Positions 4,343 to 7,667 of a stretch of 7,667 nucleotides of DNA are shown one piece after another (the first letter of the stretch is position 1; each line of letters begins with the position of its first letter). This DNA comes from Chloroflexota bacterium. Lineage in GTDB: Bacteria; Chloroflexota; Dehalococcoidia; GIF9; UBA5629. Below the pieces are notes generated by a model. The model saw only the letters and a program-made list of their open reading frames with translations. It made no database searches and was not told the DNA's origin. Made by a program: the position numbers and the translations under genes. The DNA lies in contig JAPLHL010000092.1 in NCBI GenBank assembly GCA_026389655.1, positions 1 through 7,667 of the forward strand, written 5' to 3'.

Positions 4343-7003
4343 ATGGATTACTATAAGTTATTTATCAACGGTGAATTCGTGGATGCGGAGAGCGGGAAAA
4401 GATACGTATCAATCGATCCAGGAAATGAAAAGCCCATCGCCGAAGTGGCACTGGCTGGAAAGGCTGATGCAGAGAAAGCAATAGCAGCTGCACGGGCAGC
4501 CTTTGACAAGGGCGAATGGAGCGGTATGACCCCTGTTGAACGCATGGCTAAACTGCAGGATTTCGCCGATCAGGTTGAGCTGAGAGCCGGGACAATGGGT
4601 ACGGCTGAAGCCCAGGATACCGGGCAGCTTGCGGCCTTTGCTATGACTACACCCGGTAGCGGTGCAGGGATGATAAGGACCTTTGCACGGATGGCAGCCT
4701 ATGAATACCGCTGGCAGGAGGAGCTGCCATTTGCAGGGATGCCATTAATAAAAGGCCGGGAGCTTATCTGCAGGGAACCTCTTGGTGTATGCGTTGGAAT
4801 TGGTCCATGGAATTTTCCTTTAGCCATGGCATTTGGAAAGATAGCGCCTGCTATAGCGATGGGGAACACTATCGTATTCAAACCCGCTTCATATACACCT
4901 TTGAGTTCCCTTATCCTGGCGCAGGCGGCACAAGATTCAGGTATCCCCAAAGGTGTTATAAATATAATAACCGGTCCCGGGGGAGAAATAGGCGATACAC
5001 TCTGTGGTCATCCGGATGTTGACAAGATATCTTTAACGGGTAGTACCGAAGTTGGCCGGCATATCATGAGAGTCGCTTCAGATACGATCAAAAAGGTGAC
5101 CCTGGAACTTGGAGGCAAATCTGCCAATATTATCCTGGACGATGCTGATATAGATCTGGCCGTAGCTGGAGCCTGCACCGGCACCTTCATGCACCAGGGG
5201 CAGATCTGTATATCAGGTACACGTGTGCTGGTCTCATCAAAAATTTATGATGAGTTCCTTGACAAAATGAAAAGACGGGCTGAGTCTTTGAAGGTTGGGT
5301 ACCAGCTGGAGCCGGACACCAAGCAAGGGCCACTTGTAAGCAAGGAACAGCTGGCTACAGTTGAACGTTATGTTAAGATTGGCAGGGAAGAGGGCGCAGA
5401 ACTAGTTACAGGCGGTAAACGTGTACATGTCGATGGTATTGACGGTGGCTTTTACTTTGCTCCCACTATCTTTGCCAATGTTAATAATAAAATGCGTATT
5501 GCCCAGGAAGAGATCTTCGGCCCTGTTGTCTGCGTAATAAAATACGACAGCGATGAAGAAGCCGTTGCGATCGCCAACGACTCGATGTATGGCCTCGCTG
5601 GCGGTGTATTCTCCCGTAATATAGCCAGGGCCCAGAGCATCGCCCGCAGCGTCCGTACAGGTACAATGTTTATCAATAACTATCACAGCCTTGGTACTTT
5701 AGTTCCTTTCGGCGGATATAAACAGTCCGGCGTGGGGTGTGAATTTGGCATTGAGGGCCTGAATATATATACCCAGATAAAAAGAATCCAGGTGTGCGCC
5801 GTCGCCGATCCCAATTCCAATATTCTTTTCCAGATGCTTTCTAACGAGCAGATGAAGCTGGAAAATGTTACATACGATTGTCCCACTGTTATAACTGCAG
5901 GTCATGGAACGCTGGCCTCTATTAATAAGACCGTGGCAGAACTTGGGTGCCGCAGGGCGGTCATCCTGACTGATCCAGGTGTAAAGGAAGCAGGCCTTGT
6001 GGAACTTGTTAAGAACTCTCTTGATGACCTTTATGCAGGCGTATATGATCGTATCCCATCTAATCCCGACCTGGAAGCGGTGGATGCAGCTGCCAAGGCA
6101 GCCCGCAAACTTAACGCGGACTGCATTGTCAGCGTCGGTGGGGGCAGCGTTATCGACGCTGCCAAACTCGTATGTGTAATACTGAAAAACGGCGGTAAGG
6201 CGAACGATCATTTAAATACGATGCTATTGCGCGGGCCGCAGGTCCCGCATGTAGCTGTTCCGACAGCACCGGGTACAGGCAGCGAGGTGACCAACCAGGC
6301 AGTAATAACCAACAATGTCCTCGGGCGCAAGGTCACTATGATAGATGACCGGATAACACCTAATGCAGCCATACTGGACCCGGTCTTCACCGCATCTCTT
6401 TCCAAGGCCCGGCTGCTCTCTTCGGCCATGGCTGCCATGATGCATGCTGTGGAAGCTGTAACAAGCATCGCATCCAATCCTTTCTGCGACGGTCTCGCAC
6501 TGGAGGCTATACGCTTGATTAATAAGAACCTGCCCCTGGCGGCAAAAGATCGTAAAGACGAAAAGGCCAGGCTCAATTTGCAGATTGCGGCTAATATGGC
6601 GGGGCGGGCTTTTTCAATTGCCCATGGTGGCCTGGCACATGGCATAGCGCATGGTGTGATCACAGTACAACCCAAACCGTATGGAGAAGTTTGCGGCATT
6701 GTGCTTCCCAAGGTAATGCGTTTCAATGCTGAAGGTGTGCCCGAGAAATTGGCGAGAGTCGCTGAGTCGCTTGGCGTAAAAACTGAAGGTTTAAGCGATC
6801 AGGATGCGGCCCTGGCGGCAGCGGATGCAGTAGAAGCCCTGATGAAGAAGGTAGGCCTTCCTTTGAAATTAAGCGAAGTGGGCATTCCGGATGATGAACT
6901 GATGGCGTGCGCCCTTCAGTTTGAAGCTTCAGCCGTTATATACAACGGGCGTCCTCTGACCGACGCGGGGGCCCTTATGATACTGTTATCCAAGGCTTAT
7001 TAA
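4343..7003 (+). CDS. Aldehyde dehydrogenase / iron-type alcohol dehydrogenase fusion with altered ADH metal site
   Basis: This is an 886-residue cytoplasmic two-domain protein. Residues 1-484 are a classical CoA-independent NAD(P) aldehyde dehydrogenase: GPWNFP (Asn157), VFKPAS (Lys180; Ser183 where NAD-specific enzymes often have Glu, so NADP may be used), LTGSTEVG (231-238), LELGGK (Glu255), GQICISG (nucleophile Cys289), EEIFGP (389-394). Residues 485-503 are a linker. Residues 504-886 are an iron-type ADH with ILTDPG (541-546) and VGGGSVIDAAK (598-608) intact. In the metal domain His701 and His766 remain, but the Asp ligand is Ala697 (AMAAMMHAVE) and the last His is Tyr780 (KPYGEV), so two of four ligands are lost. 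Domain order mimics AdhE, but AdhE has an acylating CoA-dependent first domain. The start is set by AGGAGGAG (4328-4335), seven bases upstream. Aldehyde oxidation by the first half is likely; whether the second half reduces aldehydes is doubtful. The frame is uninterrupted through the seam. Confidence 0.9.
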   Translation: MDYYKLFINGEFVDAESGKRYVSIDPGNEKPIAEVALAGKADAEKAIAAARAAFDKGEWSGMTPVERMAKLQDFADQVELRAGTMGTAEAQDTGQLAAFAMTTPGSGAGMIRTFARMAAYEYRWQEELPFAGMPLIKGRELICREPLGVCVGIGPWNFPLAMAFGKIAPAIAMGNTIVFKPASYTPLSSLILAQAAQDSGIPKGVINIITGPGGEIGDTLCGHPDVDKISLTGSTEVGRHIMRVASDTIKKVTLELGGKSANIILDDADIDLAVAGACTGTFMHQGQICISGTRVLVSSKIYDEFLDKMKRRAESLKVGYQLEPDTKQGPLVSKEQLATVERYVKIGREEGAELVTGGKRVHVDGIDGGFYFAPTIFANVNNKMRIAQEEIFGPVVCVIKYDSDEEAVAIANDSMYGLAGGVFSRNIARAQSIARSVRTGTMFINNYHSLGTLVPFGGYKQSGVGCEFGIEGLNIYTQIKRIQVCAVADPNSNILFQMLSNEQMKLENVTYDCPTVITAGHGTLASINKTVAELGCRRAVILTDPGVKEAGLVELVKNSLDDLYAGVYDRIPSNPDLEAVDAAAKAARKLNADCIVSVGGGSVIDAAKLVCVILKNGGKANDHLNTMLLRGPQVPHVAVPTAPGTGSEVTNQAVITNNVLGRKVTMIDDRITPNAAILDPVFTASLSKARLLSSAMAAMMHAVEAVTSIASNPFCDGLALEAIRLINKNLPLAAKDRKDEKARLNLQIAANMAGRAFSIAHGGLAHGIAHGVITVQPKPYGEVCGIVLPKVMRFNAEGVPEKLARVAESLGVKTEGLSDQDAALAAADAVEALMKKVGLPLKLSEVGIPDDELMACALQFEASAVIYNGRPLTDAGALMILLSKAY

Positions 7004-7042
7004 TAATATATGGTAACTACATAAGAGGAAAGGGGTAGAATC

Positions 7043-7102
7043 AATCGGAGTCGATTCCTTGCGAAAAAGAACTGCATGGGATCGGCGCCGATGGTTTTTC
7101 CC
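7043..7102. terminator. Weak palindromes between convergent genes, possible terminator
   Basis: Two short palindromes lie in the 211-base gap between the convergent fusion and hydrolase genes: AATCG-GAGT-CGATT (7043-7056) and the perfect 12-mer ATCGGCGCCGAT (7081-7092), the latter followed by GGTTTTTCCC (7093-7102). On the plus strand the second could act as a short stem plus five Ts; on the minus strand a T-run (from AAAAAG at 7064-7069) lies about a dozen bases beyond it. Stems are only 4-5 bp, so a bidirectional terminator is plausible from position but not proven. The rest of the gap (7103-7214) is AT-rich with nothing I recognise. Confidence 0.3.
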
Positions 7103-7214
7103 TGTAATGGTTAATGCGATATCAAATATTGCAATGAAACGAAAGAAAATTGAAATATACTAATTGAATAGTAATTTATTAATGCAGTTACTATGTGTGT
7201 TCCTTCATCCGATA

Positions 7215-7667
7215 TTACGGGCAATACACAATTTTCCCCTTAATCTCCAGGCTTCTAACTAATTTTTTTCGCTCGAGATGCTTTAAGATGGCCATCGCCT
7301 CACCCAGAGCCAACAGCTTATTGAAGCTGTCAAGGATTTCCCAGCTACCAGTTATATTCCAGTTTACTTGAGAAGCAAGTTCATAAGCAGTCTGCTCTCT
7401 CTGTTTTAATAAATTCAATACTTCCGCCAGCCTGGTTTCCAGTTGGCTGGTTATCTGTGAAATCCTCTTATTGCAGCCTGTGAAGACCTCACCATGTCCA
7501 GGCCACACAGTTTCCATATTAAGTTGGGCTGTTTTATTCAAACTATCAAAATAGGCCCCTAAAGCATCAACCTCATTAGCCCACACTGAAATAATTGGGC
7601 TGATTGTGGGGAGAATATGGTCACCTGCAATAAGCACTTTTTTATTTGGTTCATACAAGCACATATG
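7215..7667 (-). CDS. Metallo-beta-lactamase-fold hydrolase, C-terminal part
   Basis: The minus-strand frame ends with TAA (complement of 7215-7217) and runs off the right edge. The codon before the first visible Met is CAT (His), giving HMCLYEP, which fits the GH-x-CLYEP strand of these enzymes, so the Met at 7664 is internal and the true start lies beyond the window. In the visible 150 residues, IAGDHILP (Asp16) is the metal-bridging Asp segment and VWPGHGEVF (His58) the last metal-binding His of the fold. From about residue 75 on comes a helical region ending in HLERKKLVRSLEIKGKIVYCP-like winged-helix sequence, typical of the C-terminal domain of LACTB2/glyoxalase II-like MBL hydrolases. 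The N-terminal HxHxDH motif is outside the window. A hydrolase of thioesters or nucleic acids is possible; the substrate is not visible. It is convergent with the fusion gene, so it is not in the same operon. Confidence 0.85.
   Translation of the reverse strand, partial: HMCLYEPNKKVLIAGDHILPTISPIISVWANEVDALGAYFDSLNKTAQLNMETVWPGHGEVFTGCNKRISQITSQLETRLAEVLNLLKQREQTAYELASQVNWNITGSWEILDSFNKLLALGEAMAILKHLERKKLVRSLEIKGKIVYCP

Noticed and set aside
5699..6211. 170-codon open frame on the minus strand
   Set aside because: It is a shadow of the ALDH-ADH seam in the opposite strand, with no family features.
6208..6726. 172-codon open frame on the minus strand
   Set aside because: It lies entirely antisense to the ADH domain of the fusion gene, which has clear family motifs. 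No recognisable domain or ribosome site.
4343..7003. Calling the gene adhE
   Set aside because: The first domain has the CoA-independent ALDH active-site signature, and the ADH domain lacks two metal ligands. The adhE name would imply an acetyl-CoA to ethanol activity that the sequence does not support.

Overview
The window looks like chromosome from an anaerobic, probably Gram-positive (Firmicute, Peptococcaceae-like) bacterium. This is inferred from strong AGGAGG-type ribosome binding sites, an oxygen-sensitive tungsten/molybdenum aldehyde ferredoxin oxidoreductase, two iron-type alcohol dehydrogenase modules, and a Cys-rich tail of a gene that may relate to CO dehydrogenase/acetyl-CoA synthase proteins. 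The species cannot be named from the sequence.

Layout: bases 1-165 are the 3' end of a plus-strand gene. Bases 277-3798 hold three closely spaced plus-strand genes, probably one operon: an SCP-2 sterol-carrier-type protein, an intact iron-dependent alcohol dehydrogenase, and an AOR-family tungsto-enzyme. A 544-base gap (3799-4342) follows. It is rich in possible RNA structure: a multi-helix candidate RNA (3899-3979), a doubtful small ORF, and a six-codon leader ORF with an excellent Shine-Dalgarno whose codons form one arm of a long imperfect inverted repeat. Next comes an 886-codon gene (4343-7003) that fuses a classical non-acylating aldehyde dehydrogenase to an iron-type alcohol dehydrogenase. 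The 3' spacer has short palindromes. The window ends in a convergent minus-strand gene, the C-terminal part of a metallo-beta-lactamase-fold hydrolase with a winged-helix-like tail.

How they may work together (inference): alcohol dehydrogenase and AOR would interconvert an alcohol, its aldehyde and the carboxylate, with electrons passing to NAD(P) and ferredoxin. SCP-2 could hold a hydrophobic substrate. The fusion protein offers a second, NAD(P)-dependent route through the aldehyde. The physiological direction and the substrate cannot be read from the DNA.

The most unusual object is the fusion. It mimics the domain order of AdhE, but its aldehyde dehydrogenase half belongs to the CoA-independent type with an intact catalytic Cys/Glu/Asn set. 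Its alcohol dehydrogenase half keeps the dinucleotide motif yet has replaced two of the four family metal ligands (Asp to Ala697, His to Tyr780). The intact alcohol dehydrogenase in the same window keeps all four. This suggests a bifunctional-looking enzyme whose second domain is metal-free, repurposed or structural.
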